Shown in pieces: positions 1 through 9,523 of a stretch of 64,000 bases of DNA. The stretch's first letter is position 1. Every line of letters begins with the position of its first letter. The notes below the pieces were generated by a model that saw nothing but the letters and a program-made list of their open reading frames with translations, had not been told where the DNA came from and did no database searches. The translations under genes and the position numbers were made by a program. This DNA is from Devosia sp. A16 (GTDB lineage Bacteria; Pseudomonadota; Alphaproteobacteria; Rhizobiales; Devosiaceae), in assembly GCF_001402915.1 (NCBI RefSeq), contig NZ_CP012945.1:496001-560000 (forward strand). Direction: 5' to 3'.

Positions 1-479
1 AGGTGACGCTGATCCCGCAATATGTGCTGTTCCGCGAGTTAGGCTGGGTCAACACCATCCTGCCGCTGGTGGCGCCGAAATTCCTCGCCGTCGACGCCTT
101 CTTCGTCTTCCTGATGGTGCAGTTCTTCCGGGGCATCCCGCGCGAGCTCGACGAAGCCGCCATGATGGACGGCTGCTCGGCCTGGCGCATCTACTGGAAA
201 GTGATGCTGCCCCTCTCCACCCCGGTGCTGGCGACCGCCGCCATCTTCACCTTCATCTGGACCTGGGACGATTTCTTCGCCCCGCTGATCTACCTCAACG
301 AGATGAAGCAATACACCGTGATGCTGGGGCTGAGGACCTTCACCGACTCGACCGGCGAAAGCGACTTCGGCGGATTATTCGCCATGAGCGTGTTGTCGCT
401 GGTGCCGATCTTCCTGTTCTTCCTGTTCTTCCAGCGCCTGCTGATCGAAGGGATCGCGACGACGGGGATGAAGCGGTGA
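1..479 (+). CDS. Carbohydrate ABC transporter permease, MalG/LacG type (5' partial)
   Basis: Inner-membrane permease subunit of a sugar importer, cut by the left window edge; the reading frame is open from base 3 and ends at TGA 477-479. What remains is the C-terminal half: hydrophobic helices plus the cytoplasmic EAA loop (ELDEAAMMDGCSAWRIYWKV) that docks on the ATPase, followed by the typical final helices and the WTWDDFFAPLIYL segment common in CUT1-family second permeases. It heads the same strand as two Gfo/Idh/MocA oxidoreductases and an MsmK-type ATPase, so it is probably part of one sugar uptake and catabolic operon, with repeat elements and a DUF559 gene lying between. The substrate cannot be read from the sequence. 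Confidence 0.93.
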   Translation, partial: VTLIPQYVLFRELGWVNTILPLVAPKFLAVDAFFVFLMVQFFRGIPRELDEAAMMDGCSAWRIYWKVMLPLSTPVLATAAIFTFIWTWDDFFAPLIYLNEMKQYTVMLGLRTFTDSTGESDFGGLFAMSVLSLVPIFLFFLFFQRLLIEGIATTGMKR

Positions 480-510
480 CATCACGCTTCGCTTCGCTGG
501 TGCCGACTGA

Positions 511-639
511 CAGAGACGGCCCCCTCCCGGCCTCCCCCATAAAGGGGGAGGTGAAGAGTAGGGGCTCTGTCTTCGATCGTGCAAATCACTCGATGCGGCA
601 CCTCCCCCTTCATGGGGGAGGATGGGAGGGGGCCGTCTG
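511..639. repeat. Palindromic repeat family A, copy A1
   Basis: A roughly 130-base imperfect inverted repeat. The left arm reads gacggccccctcccggcctc and continues to a local CTCCCCC/GGGGGAG hairpin; the right arm is its complement ending ggagggggccgtctgc. Two nested hairpins (around 533-550 and 602-618) flank a central variable part. Near-identical units lie at 4418-4554, 12398-12524 and 23905-24043, with a half unit at 1006-1051. All are intergenic except the half unit. The organisation resembles REP/BIME elements; no transposase is visible. Confidence 0.9.
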
Positions 640-657
640 CCGCGGTTCCATCACCCC

Positions 658-1086
658 ATGAGCACCCGCCGCGAAAGAGAGCTACGCGTCAATCCCACCG
701 TACCCGAGCGCCGGATGTGGCGGCTGCTTCACACGTTCCGCAGCGCCGGCCACCATTTCCGCCGACAGGAGCAGATCGGCCCCTACTATGTCGACTTCGC
801 CTGCCATGCAGCGCGACTGGTGATCGAGGTCGATGGCGAAACTCATGGCCACACCCAGGAAGCCGACGCGCTCCGCGATGAGTTCCTGCGCTACGAGGGC
901 TATGCCGTGCTGCGCTTCTCCAATGATGACGTAGTGCAGAACGAGGATGGGGTGTTCACTGTCCTGAGTTCCGCGCTTGCCGGAAAGACGCCCACCCGCA
1001 ACCCAAGACGACCCCCTCCCGGCCTCCCCCATGAAGGGGGAGGTGAAGAGTCGGCTTCGCCGCAATCCGCTCAAACTCAGCAGTAG
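658..1086 (+). CDS. DUF559 domain protein (Vsr-like PD-(D/E)XK nuclease fold)
   Basis: A 142-residue protein of the DUF559 family, which is related to very-short-patch repair and restriction-like endonucleases. Starting at ATG 658 gives MSTRRERELRVN; the frame is open further upstream into repeat A1 but that part is repeat sequence. The fold signature is visible as YYVDFACHAARLVIEVDGETH, with the Asp of VDF and the Glu-Asp of IEVD at the expected nuclease positions, followed by D...R..FL...GY.VLRF.N. The last ~26 residues (PRRPPPGLPHEGGGEESA) are encoded by a half copy of repeat A, so the natural C-terminus is replaced or extended by repeat DNA. No clear ribosome-binding site precedes the start. 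Activity is untested; a fossil gene is possible. Confidence 0.8.
   Translation: MSTRRERELRVNPTVPERRMWRLLHTFRSAGHHFRRQEQIGPYYVDFACHAARLVIEVDGETHGHTQEADALRDEFLRYEGYAVLRFSNDDVVQNEDGVFTVLSSALAGKTPTRNPRRPPPGLPHEGGGEESASPQSAQTQQ
1006..1051. repeat. Half unit of repeat family A inside the DUF559 gene
   Basis: The left arm of repeat family A (agacgaccccctcccggcct through the gggggaggtgaagagtcgg end) occurs without its right arm and lies within the 3' end of the DUF559 reading frame, which reads through it and stops at TAG 1084-1086. Confidence 0.85.
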
Positions 1087-1091
1087 TGATA

Positions 1092-2111
1092 ATGCCCATC
1101 AAATTCGCCGCCATCGGCCTCAACCATTCCCATATCTACGGCCAGGTGAACTGCCTGCTGCGCGAGGGCGCCGAGCTTGTCGCCTTTCATTCGCCCGAGG
1201 ATGATCTCGCCGCCGAGTTCAGCGCCAAGTACCCGCAGGCGAAGCGGGTCGCCGACCAGCGGGCCATCCTCGAAGACCCCACAATCGCACTGGTGATGAC
1301 CGCCGCCATCCTCTCCGAGCGCGCCGCCATCTCGATTGCGGCGATGCGGCATGGCAAGGACGTGATGAGCGACAAGCCGGGGATGACCAGCCTCGAGCAG
1401 CTGGCCGAGATCAAGCGGGTGCAGGCCGAGACCGGCCGCATCTATTCGGTCTGCTATTCCGAGCATTTCGAGACCCGCTCCACCGTCAGGGCCGGCGAGC
1501 TGGTCAAGGCCGGGGCCATCGGCCAGGTGATCAACACCGTCGGGCTCGGGCCGCATGCCATCCGCAACAACCAGCGGCCGGAGTGGTTCTTCGATCGCCA
1601 GCTCTATGGCGGCATCCTCTGCGATATCGGCAGCCACCAGTGCGAGCAGTTCCTGTTCTTTTCCGGCACCGACACTGATGCCGAAGTGGTGTCGGCCTCG
1701 GTGAACAACCGCGCCAATCCCAATAGACCCGGGCTGCAGGATGTCGGCGACATGCACCTCAGAACACCCACGACCACCGGCTACGTGCGGGTGGATTGGT
1801 TCACCCCAGCGGGGCTCCCCACCTGGGGCGACGGGCGGCTCACCATCCTCGGCACCGAGGGCTATATCGAGCTCCGCAAATATATCGACATCGCCGGGCG
1901 GCCGGGCACCGATCACCTGTTCCTCGTCGACAAGACCGGCACCCGGCACATCGATTGCTCGGACCAGGACCTGCCCTACGGACGGCAGCTGATCGCCGAC
2001 GTGCTCAACCGCACCGAGACGGCGATGCCGCAGGTGCGCGCCTTCAAGGCGATGGAACTGGCGCTGACGGCGCAGAAACTGGCTGAAGTCGGGACGGTTT
2101 GGCAGCAATGA
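1092..2111 (+). CDS. Gfo/Idh/MocA family NAD(P)-dependent oxidoreductase
   Basis: A 339-residue oxidoreductase acting on a sugar or cyclitol (inferred from family). The N-terminal Rossmann part begins FAAIGLNHSHIYGQV, less canonical than GxGxxG. The family EKP-type motif appears as SDKPG (Lys in the active site) and the C-terminal domain carries GGILCDIGSHQCEQF, the usual D-x-G-x-H signature. I chose ATG 1092; a GTG six bases upstream overlaps the preceding stop and is an alternative. The gene overlaps the next one by ATGA (2108-2111), so the two oxidoreductases are translationally coupled. Substrate unknown. Confidence 0.92.
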   Translation: MPIKFAAIGLNHSHIYGQVNCLLREGAELVAFHSPEDDLAAEFSAKYPQAKRVADQRAILEDPTIALVMTAAILSERAAISIAAMRHGKDVMSDKPGMTSLEQLAEIKRVQAETGRIYSVCYSEHFETRSTVRAGELVKAGAIGQVINTVGLGPHAIRNNQRPEWFFDRQLYGGILCDIGSHQCEQFLFFSGTDTDAEVVSASVNNRANPNRPGLQDVGDMHLRTPTTTGYVRVDWFTPAGLPTWGDGRLTILGTEGYIELRKYIDIAGRPGTDHLFLVDKTGTRHIDCSDQDLPYGRQLIADVLNRTETAMPQVRAFKAMELALTAQKLAEVGTVWQQ

Positions 2112-3187
2112 GCAGGGTTTACACAGTCGCTGTAGTGGGCGGCGGCATCGGCAAGAGCCACATCGTCGAGGGCTACGAGACCAACAAGGACCGCTTCAAG
2201 GTCATCGCCATCTGCGATCTCGACCCCGTGCGGCGCAACGCGCTCGCCGACGAGTTCGGCATCGAACGGCGGGTCGAGAACTTTGACGACCTGCTGAAGA
2301 TGGACGATCTCGACATCATCGATATCTGCACCCCGCCCATGGTGCACCATCCGATGCTGGTCGCGGGGCTCAAGGCCGGCAAGCACGTGGTCTGCGAGAA
2401 GCCGCTGGTCGGCTCGCTCGCCGAAGTCGACGAGATCATCGCGCTCGAAGCGCAGAGCCGCGGCAAGCTGATGCCGGTGTTCCAGTATCGCTTCGGCAAC
2501 GGCATCGAGCAGGTCAAGCGCATCATCGAGGCGGGGATCGCCGGCAAGCCGTATGTCGGCACCGTCGAGACGCTGTGGCGGCGCGGGCCGGATTATTACA
2601 CCGTGCCCTGGCGCGGCAAGTGGAAGACCGAACTCGGTGGCGTGTTGATGACCCATGCGATCCACCCGCACGATATCTTCACCTACCTGATGGGCGAGCC
2701 GAAAAGCCTGTTCGGCCGGGTGGCGACGCGGGTGAACGCCATCGAGGTGGAAGACTGCATCTCGGCTTCGCTGGAGATGGAGAGTGGCGCGCTCGCCAGC
2801 TTCACCGCCACGCTCGGCTCGGCCGATGAAATCAGCCGCATCCGGCTGGCCTTCGAGCACGTCACTTTCGAGAGTGACCACGAGGCCTATAACCCCGGCA
2901 AGCTGCCCTGGAAGATCCTGCCGCGCAACGACGAGACCAAGGCGAAGATCGATGCGCTGCTTGCCGATTGGCAGGACGTGCCGTCGCGCTTCGAGACGCA
3001 GATGCGCCGCTTCTGGGATGCGCTCGAGGGCCTGGCGCCGATGCCGGTGACCACCAGGGACTCGCGCCGCGCGCTGGAAATCGTCACCGCCTTCTACCAT
3101 TCGTCGGAAACGCACCAGGAGGTCAGCTTCCCGGTGACTTCGGCCCACCCGAAATACCGCAGCTGGCTGCCGGAGGGGTTTCGATGA
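2108..3187 (+). CDS. Gfo/Idh/MocA family oxidoreductase (second of a coupled pair)
   Basis: A 359-residue cytoplasmic dehydrogenase. It shows a classical nucleotide-binding start (VAVVGGGIGKSHIVEGY), the CEKPL catalytic-lysine motif, and GGVLMTHAIHPHDIF in the position of the D-x-G-x-H motif, where the usual Asp is replaced by a Thr-His arrangement. Start ATG 2108 overlaps the upstream stop. Paired, non-identical Gfo/Idh/MocA genes next to CUT1 ABC genes are common in Hyphomicrobiales sugar and inositol-like catabolic operons; which substrates they act on cannot be read here. Confidence 0.92.
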   Translation: MSRVYTVAVVGGGIGKSHIVEGYETNKDRFKVIAICDLDPVRRNALADEFGIERRVENFDDLLKMDDLDIIDICTPPMVHHPMLVAGLKAGKHVVCEKPLVGSLAEVDEIIALEAQSRGKLMPVFQYRFGNGIEQVKRIIEAGIAGKPYVGTVETLWRRGPDYYTVPWRGKWKTELGGVLMTHAIHPHDIFTYLMGEPKSLFGRVATRVNAIEVEDCISASLEMESGALASFTATLGSADEISRIRLAFEHVTFESDHEAYNPGKLPWKILPRNDETKAKIDALLADWQDVPSRFETQMRRFWDALEGLAPMPVTTRDSRRALEIVTAFYHSSETHQEVSFPVTSAHPKYRSWLPEGFR

Positions 3188-3200
3188 AGAGTTGCCGCCC

Positions 3201-3302
3201 CACCCACGGAGTCATTCCCGCGAAAGCGGGAACCTCCGTTTCGGAGTGTGCCGCGAGCACCCCAAACAGAGTTTCCCGCTTTCGCGGGAATGACCCGGTG
3301 GG
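3201..3302. repeat. Palindromic repeat family B, copy B1
   Basis: About 100 bases with long inverted arms: gtcattcccgcgaaagcggg at 3211-3230 and its complement around 3272-3294 (cccgctttcgcgggaatgac), flanked by ccca/tggg. Each arm also contains its own CCCGC/GCGGG hairpin. Further copies are at 53142-53233 and 62161-62260. It separates an oxidoreductase gene from the ATPase gene of the same putative operon. Confidence 0.9.
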
Positions 3303-3335
3303 CAATTGCACTGCCCCTGTGGAGGAGAGCATCTG

Positions 3336-4409
<1,074 letters not shown>

Positions 4410-4417
4410 GCTTTCCC

Positions 4418-4554
4418 GACTGACAGAGACGGCCCCCTCCCGGCCTCCCCCATGAAGGGGGAGGTGAAGAGTCGAGGCTCTGTCGTCGATCGTGCCTGAC
4501 GCACCGGCGGGGCACCTCCCCCTTTATGGGGGAGGATGGGAGGGGGCCGTCTGC
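4418..4554. repeat. Palindromic repeat family A, copy A3
   Basis: Full inverted-repeat unit between the convergent ATPase gene and putA, with left arm starting cgactgacagagacggcccc and right arm ending gggagggggccgtctgc. The centre (gtcgatcgtgcctgacgcac) matches A1 and A5 partially. Sitting between convergent genes, its hairpins may also act as a transcription end. Confidence 0.9.
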
Positions 4555-4564
4555 CTGCCGTCAG

Positions 4565-7500
4565 TTACAGCCCCGCCAACAACTCCGCATTGCCGCCACT
4601 CGCCGTCGTGTCGATGCACACGTGCCGCTCGGTGATCAGCCGTTCTGCATCGCTCGGCCGGGTGATCAGCGGGATAATCGTCCCCTCGCGCCGGCTCAGC
4701 GCCTGCCGCCACGGCCTCAAATCCGCGTCGGTGCCGAAATGCATGATGGCGTCGACGTTGAGCCCGGCTTCGATCGCGGCGGGGCTGAGCTTCTTGTCCA
4801 GCCCGCCGATCGGTTCGCCGTTGGCGCCCAGCGCCTCGGCGATCTTGCTGGCCCCGGGGGCGACCACCAGCACGCCATTGCCCTGCTCGAGCGCCAGCGT
4901 CGCCTGCTGCAGGGCGCTTTGGGTATCGGGGCCGAGGCAGAGCACCACGCCGCGCGGCCAGGTGTAGAGCGTGTTGGATTCGCCGGTCGGGCCGGGCAAC
5001 AGTTCCTGCGCCGGCTCGATCCCCACCCGCTCGATGCCGATCTTCACCTGGTCGACCGCCGCGATGGCAAAGCCGATCGAGAGGCCGGAGAGCGGGTTGA
5101 CCCCGGTCGAGGGTTCGAACGCCTCGGCCGGGCGCCAGAAGCGCTTCAGGTAATTCGGCCCGCCCGCCTTGGGGCCGGTGCCGGAAAGCCCCTCGCCGCC
5201 GAACGGCTGTGAGCCGACCACCGCTCCGATCTGGTTGCGGTTGACATAGATATTGCCGGCCCGGATCCGGTCGGAGAGCTCCTCGACCCGCCCGTCGATG
5301 CGGGTATGGAGCCCGAAGGTCAGCCCGTAGCCCGAGGCGTTGATGGCGGCGACCACCGCGTCGAGTTCCTCGGCCTTGAAGGTCGCAACATGCAGCACCG
5401 GCCCGAAAATCTCTTCCTTCATCTCGGCAATGCCCGAGACCTTCAGCACCGTCGGCGGAACGAACGTCCCCTGCTCCGGCGCCGCGAGCTGGTGCAGCAC
5501 CGCGTCGCGGGCGGCGAAGTCGGCGATATAGGCGTCCATTTTCGCCTTTGCCTTCTGGTCGATCACCGGGCCGATATCGACCGAAAGATCCCAGGGGTCG
5601 CCGAGCTTCAGCTCGTCCATGGCGCCATAGAGCATTTCGAGCGTCCGCTCTGCAGCGTCTTCCTGCACATAGAGGATGCGCAGCGCCGAGCAGCGCTGCC
5701 CCGCCGACTGGAAGGCGGAAGCGAGGATGTCGCGCACCGCCTGCTCGGGCAGAGCGGTGGAGTCGACGATCATGGCGTTGAGCCCGCCCGTCTCGGCAAT
5801 CAGCGCCGCGCCGGCGGCGAGGTGGTCGGCCATCTTGACGTCGATCGCCTTGGCGGTGGCGAGCGAGCCGGTAAAGCACACCCCGTCGATGCGCGGATCG
5901 GAGGTGAGCGCGCTGCCCACCACCGCGCCGGAACCCGGCACCAGTTGCACCACGTCCTCGGGAATGCCGGCCTGCACCATCAGCCGCACCGCCAGCGCCG
6001 CGATCAGCGGCGTGGTCTCGGCCGGCTTGGCGAGGACGGTATTGCCGGCCACCAGCGCCGCGGCGATCTGGCCGGTGAAGATGGCGAGCGGGAAATTCCA
6101 CGGCGAGATGCAGACGAACACTCCGAGCGGCTGGCGCGGTTCGCTCGCTTCCGCCTCGGCGGCGTAATAGCGAAGGAAATCCACCGCTTCGCGCACTTCG
6201 CTCACTGCATCGTTGAGCGTCTTGCCCGCCTCGCGGGCGCAGAGCGCGAAGAACTCGGCCGCATTGTCCTCGTAGAGATCGGCCACCTGCCGAAGCAGCA
6301 GCGCCCGCTCGGCCACCGGCCGCGCCGCCCAGCTTGGCGCCGCGTCGCGCGCCGTGGCGATGGCCAGTTCCAGCGTCTCCGGCCCGGCTCCGATCGCCTC
6401 ACCCACCGGCTCACCGGTGGCAGGGCTCACAATGGTGAAGGTCTCGCCCTGGCTGCCGGCCACCAGCGAGGCCGGCACGGCGTGCCAGCGCTTTTCGCTC
6501 GGCCGGAAGCGGTCGCGGTCGGCGAGCAGGTAGTTGACCGCCAGCGGGTCAGTGAGATCATGGCCGCGCGAGTTGCGACGGTGCGGCGCGAACAGCTCTG
6601 CCGGCGCCCGCACCTTGGCGACGGCGCTGGCCACCGCCTCGAATGGATCCTGCACCACCGCGGCAGCCGGGACGTCGCGATCGGCGATCATGTTGACGAA
6701 CGAGCCGTTGGCGCCGTTCTCGAGCAGGCGCCGCACCAGGTAAGCCAGGAGATCGGCATGCCGTCCCACCGGCGCATAAATGCGGGTGCGGGTCTGCTGC
6801 TCGTCGTGGATGATTTCGTGCAGCCGCTCGCCCATGCCATGCAGGCGCTGGAACTCGAAGGCGTCGTTGCCGACCCCCAGCCGCTGCGCCAGCTCCAGCA
6901 CCGCCGCAACGGTGTGCGCATTGTGGGTGGCGAACTGCGGGTAAATCCGCCCGGTCTTCGACAACAGCCGCTTGGCGTTGGCGATGTAGCTGACATCTGT
7001 CGCGGGCTTCCTGGTGAACACCGGGAAACCTGAGAGCCCCAGCACCTGGGCGCGCTTGATCTCGCTGTCCCAATAGGCGCCCTTCACCAGCCGCACCATG
7101 ATGCGCCGGTCGAGTTGCTCGGCCAGGGCCTCGAGCCAGTCGATGACATGGCTGGCGCGCTGCCCATAGGCCTGCACCACGACGCCGAAACCGTCCCAAC
7201 CACTGAGCCGCTCGTCGGCCAGCACTGCGGCGATGACGTCGAGGCTGAGGTCGAGCCGGTCGGCCTCCTCGGCATCGATGTTGAAGCCCATATTGGCGCC
7301 GCGCGCCATCATGGCGAGGGCGAGCGTTCGCTCCACCAGCTCGCCCATCACCCGCTCGCGCTTCATGAACTCGTAGCGTGGATGCAGCGCCGAAAGTTTG
7401 ACCGAGACGCCCGGGTTGTCGCGCACCGAACCGGCGGTCGAACGGGTGGCGAGCACCGCGATGGCCTCGGCATAGGCGGCGCGATAGCGCTTGGCGTCGG

Positions 7501-8116
7501 CCTCGGTGCGGGCCGCCTCGCCCAGCATGTCGTAGGAATAGGTGAAGCCGTCGCGCTCGGCCTTCTTGGCGATGCGGGTCGCCTCTTCGATGTCGCGGCC
7601 GAGCACGAACTGCGACCCCAGGATCTTCATCGCCTGCATCACGGCGGAGCGGATCACCGGCTCGCCGATGCGCTGCACGAAATTCTTGATGGTGCCGGCG
7701 ATCCCCGCCCCACCCTCGCGCAGCACCGAACCGGTGAGCGTCAGCGCCAGGGTCGAGACGTTGACCAGCGCCGAATTGGCGCGGTCGAGATGCTCGGCCC
7801 AGCGCGACGGCGCGATCTTGTCTTCGATCAAGTCGTCGATGGTGCGGTTGTCGGGCACCCGCAGCAGTGCCTCGGCGAGGCACATCAGCGCGATGCCCTC
7901 GTCGGTCGACAGCGAATACTCGGCGAGGAAGGCTTCGAGCATGCCGCTCGACTGCGCCGCCCGCACCTTTTCCACCAGCTTCAGCGCCCGCTGCCCGATG
8001 GCGGCGCGGTCGTCCTGCGTGAGTGCCGCGTCGGCGGTGAGCCGCGCGATGGTCTCAGCCTCGTCGGCCAGAATGGCGGCCCGGATGCGGCCGCGGAGTT
8101 CGTTGAGATCGCCCAT
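4565..8116 (-). CDS. putA: Bifunctional proline dehydrogenase / L-glutamate-gamma-semialdehyde dehydrogenase
   Basis: A 1183-residue PutA that oxidises proline to glutamate in two steps (FAD-dependent PRODH, then NAD-dependent P5CDH). The PRODH barrel is recognisable by VRLVKGAYWDSEIKRAQ near residue 340, YPQFATHNAHTV and EFQRLHGMGERLH near 423. The aldehyde dehydrogenase part has SPWNFPLAIFTGQ near 672, GSLATAKAID, and the catalytic cysteine in SAGQRCSALR near 807. There is no ribbon-helix-helix DNA-binding domain at the N-terminus, so this is a non-trifunctional PutA; about 200 residues after the ALDH core form the C-terminal domain seen in longer type-B enzymes. Regulation must come from another protein; a dyad-rich region lies directly upstream. 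Monocistronic. Confidence 0.97.
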   Translation of the reverse strand: MGDLNELRGRIRAAILADEAETIARLTADAALTQDDRAAIGQRALKLVEKVRAAQSSGMLEAFLAEYSLSTDEGIALMCLAEALLRVPDNRTIDDLIEDKIAPSRWAEHLDRANSALVNVSTLALTLTGSVLREGGAGIAGTIKNFVQRIGEPVIRSAVMQAMKILGSQFVLGRDIEEATRIAKKAERDGFTYSYDMLGEAARTEADAKRYRAAYAEAIAVLATRSTAGSVRDNPGVSVKLSALHPRYEFMKRERVMGELVERTLALAMMARGANMGFNIDAEEADRLDLSLDVIAAVLADERLSGWDGFGVVVQAYGQRASHVIDWLEALAEQLDRRIMVRLVKGAYWDSEIKRAQVLGLSGFPVFTRKPATDVSYIANAKRLLSKTGRIYPQFATHNAHTVAAVLELAQRLGVGNDAFEFQRLHGMGERLHEIIHDEQQTRTRIYAPVGRHADLLAYLVRRLLENGANGSFVNMIADRDVPAAAVVQDPFEAVASAVAKVRAPAELFAPHRRNSRGHDLTDPLAVNYLLADRDRFRPSEKRWHAVPASLVAGSQGETFTIVSPATGEPVGEAIGAGPETLELAIATARDAAPSWAARPVAERALLLRQVADLYEDNAAEFFALCAREAGKTLNDAVSEVREAVDFLRYYAAEAEASEPRQPLGVFVCISPWNFPLAIFTGQIAAALVAGNTVLAKPAETTPLIAALAVRLMVQAGIPEDVVQLVPGSGAVVGSALTSDPRIDGVCFTGSLATAKAIDVKMADHLAAGAALIAETGGLNAMIVDSTALPEQAVRDILASAFQSAGQRCSALRILYVQEDAAERTLEMLYGAMDELKLGDPWDLSVDIGPVIDQKAKAKMDAYIADFAARDAVLHQLAAPEQGTFVPPTVLKVSGIAEMKEEIFGPVLHVATFKAEELDAVVAAINASGYGLTFGLHTRIDGRVEELSDRIRAGNIYVNRNQIGAVVGSQPFGGEGLSGTGPKAGGPNYLKRFWRPAEAFEPSTGVNPLSGLSIGFAIAAVDQVKIGIERVGIEPAQELLPGPTGESNTLYTWPRGVVLCLGPDTQSALQQATLALEQGNGVLVVAPGASKIAEALGANGEPIGGLDKKLSPAAIEAGLNVDAIMHFGTDADLRPWRQALSRREGTIIPLITRPSDAERLITERHVCIDTTASGGNAELLAGL

Positions 8117-8167
8117 TTATGCCCCCGTGCCTGAACAGTGGCACGCGTCGCTGATTTGTGTGGGGAA

Positions 8168-8214
8168 AATGTGATGGCAGCAACAGGAATTTTAGGTGGA
8201 CTAAAAGTCACATT
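8168..8214. promoter_or_regulatory. Nested inverted repeats upstream of putA (operator candidate)
   Basis: Between divergent putA and the gene at 8307, AATGTGA (8168-8174) pairs with TCACATT (8208-8214) and inside it TTTTAG (8190-8195) pairs with CTAAAA (8201-8206). This is the only AT-rich stretch in the 190-base gap. In related bacteria putA is controlled by an Lrp-family PutR; no such gene is in the window, so the link is inference. Confidence 0.45.
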
Positions 8215-8306
8215 CCAGGGCCGACTTAAGATCGCTGCAACCAAGCCGGCGAACCTCGCTTTGCCTCACCCTCGCTTGGCTTATTGTCACACGGCAGGAG
8301 GAAGCG

Positions 8307-8834
8307 ATGTTCGACAAATTGCTGCAGGCGCTGCGGGGGAACAGTCACGCCTCATCGGGCGACACGGTGGAAACACGGCGGCGCCGCTTGGGCATGGAGC
8401 TCTGGGCAACCGTCTATTGCTACTCGGATCGCAGCTTTATCGTCACCTCCGTCATAACGGCGCCGGGTGAGATAAGCATGGAGGTCGGCGAGCCGACGGT
8501 GCTGCCGATCGAGGTCAGCGACACCGAACTCGGTGCTGTTGCGCTGCGTCATCTCGTCGAGATGGTGAAACGGCGCCCTCCCCTTCGGCGCGAGCGCAAG
8601 CTGACCGATTGGCGCGTCTATCAGGTGAGCGGAGCCAGATCGGTCCGCGCCTTCACCAGTCACAGCCTCACCGTATCGCTGGAAACCACCCCGACCGGCA
8701 TCGGCCTTTCGTCCCGCGGCACCCATGTGGTCGAAGGAATGCCATGGGCCACGGCAACGGCATCCACCGACGCGACGGACCTCGGCGCCTCCATCCGCCA
8801 GGTGATCGAAGCGGCCAAGGCCTCGGTCGCGTGA
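8307..8834 (+). CDS. Hypothetical protein
   Basis: A 175-residue soluble protein that I do not recognise. ATG 8307 is preceded by a good ribosome-binding site (caggagg, 8296-8302). No signal peptide, membrane segment or cysteine cluster is evident; the central part (EVGEPTVLPIEVSDTELGAVALRHLVEMV) and the alternating polar/hydrophobic C-terminal half suggest an alpha/beta fold. It is divergent from putA and precedes a reductase gene, without overlap. Codon usage resembles its neighbours, so it is likely a real gene. Confidence 0.75.
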   Translation: MFDKLLQALRGNSHASSGDTVETRRRRLGMELWATVYCYSDRSFIVTSVITAPGEISMEVGEPTVLPIEVSDTELGAVALRHLVEMVKRRPPLRRERKLTDWRVYQVSGARSVRAFTSHSLTVSLETTPTGIGLSSRGTHVVEGMPWATATASTDATDLGASIRQVIEAAKASVA

Positions 8835-8992
8835 CAGGCCTGCCGGGAGGCATCGCCATCGTGTGCTGCGGCTGCGCCGCACAACCGGTTGCAAAATAGA
8901 GGTGGTTCCTGCCCGCGATCGGCTGCTAGCACAGGCACCGGCGCAGATGAACGCGACCCCGCCGGATCGCCGCCCCTCGATTGGAGCCCGCC

Positions 8993-9523
8993 ATGGCCAA
9001 GCTCGTATTTGGAATGAACCAGTCGCTCGACGGCTATGTCGACTACATGAAATTCGCCCCGAGCCCGGTACTGTTCCGGCACTTCATCGAGCAGGCCCGC
9101 AACAATGCCGCGAGCCTCTACGGTCGCAAGCTCTACGAGATCATGCGCTACTGGGACGAAGAGCAGGACGACTGGGGCCCCGAGGAACGCGACTTCGCCG
9201 CCGCCTGGCGCGATACCCCCAAATTCGTCGTTTCGAAAACCCTGAACTCGGTCGGCCCCAACGCCACTCTGCTGGCCGGCGATCTCGAAACCGCGGTGCG
9301 CCGGCTCAAGGCCGAGCATGACGGCGAGATCGAAGCCGGCGGGCCGGTGCTGGCGAAAAGCCTCACCGAGCTGGGGTTGATCGACGAATATCGCATCTAC
9401 CTCCACCCGGTGGTGCTGGGTTCGGGCGACCCGTTCTTCGCCGGCCCCCGCCCGCCGCTGAGGCTCAAGGGCAGCGAACGGGTGGACGGCGACGTGCTGT
9501 TGCTGAGCTACGTCCCCGCGTGA
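8993..9523 (+). CDS. Dihydrofolate reductase-like / RibD C-terminal domain protein
   Basis: A 176-residue member of the RibD-C/DHFR-like family (often annotated YwjB/YyaP), predicted NADPH-binding. Family features: start KLVFGMNQSLDGYVD, YGRKLYEIMRYW, VVSKTLNSVGPNATLL, the glycine-rich EAGGPVLAKSLTELGLIDEYR and the HPVVLGSGDPFF ending. Physiological substrate of these stand-alone proteins is mostly unknown. Starts at ATG 8993 (an upstream in-frame start at 8981 adds four residues). Its stop overlaps the GTG start of the MBL-fold gene, indicating co-translation. Confidence 0.88.
   Translation: MAKLVFGMNQSLDGYVDYMKFAPSPVLFRHFIEQARNNAASLYGRKLYEIMRYWDEEQDDWGPEERDFAAAWRDTPKFVVSKTLNSVGPNATLLAGDLETAVRRLKAEHDGEIEAGGPVLAKSLTELGLIDEYRIYLHPVVLGSGDPFFAGPRPPLRLKGSERVDGDVLLLSYVPA

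Noticed and set aside
511-639. Repeat A considered as a CRISPR array or as coding sequence
   Set aside because: It is an inverted, not direct, repeat, has no spacers, and occurs as single dispersed units.
5306-7033. 575-codon plus-strand frame inside putA
   Set aside because: Antisense shadow of a complete PutA; no start signal and no family features.
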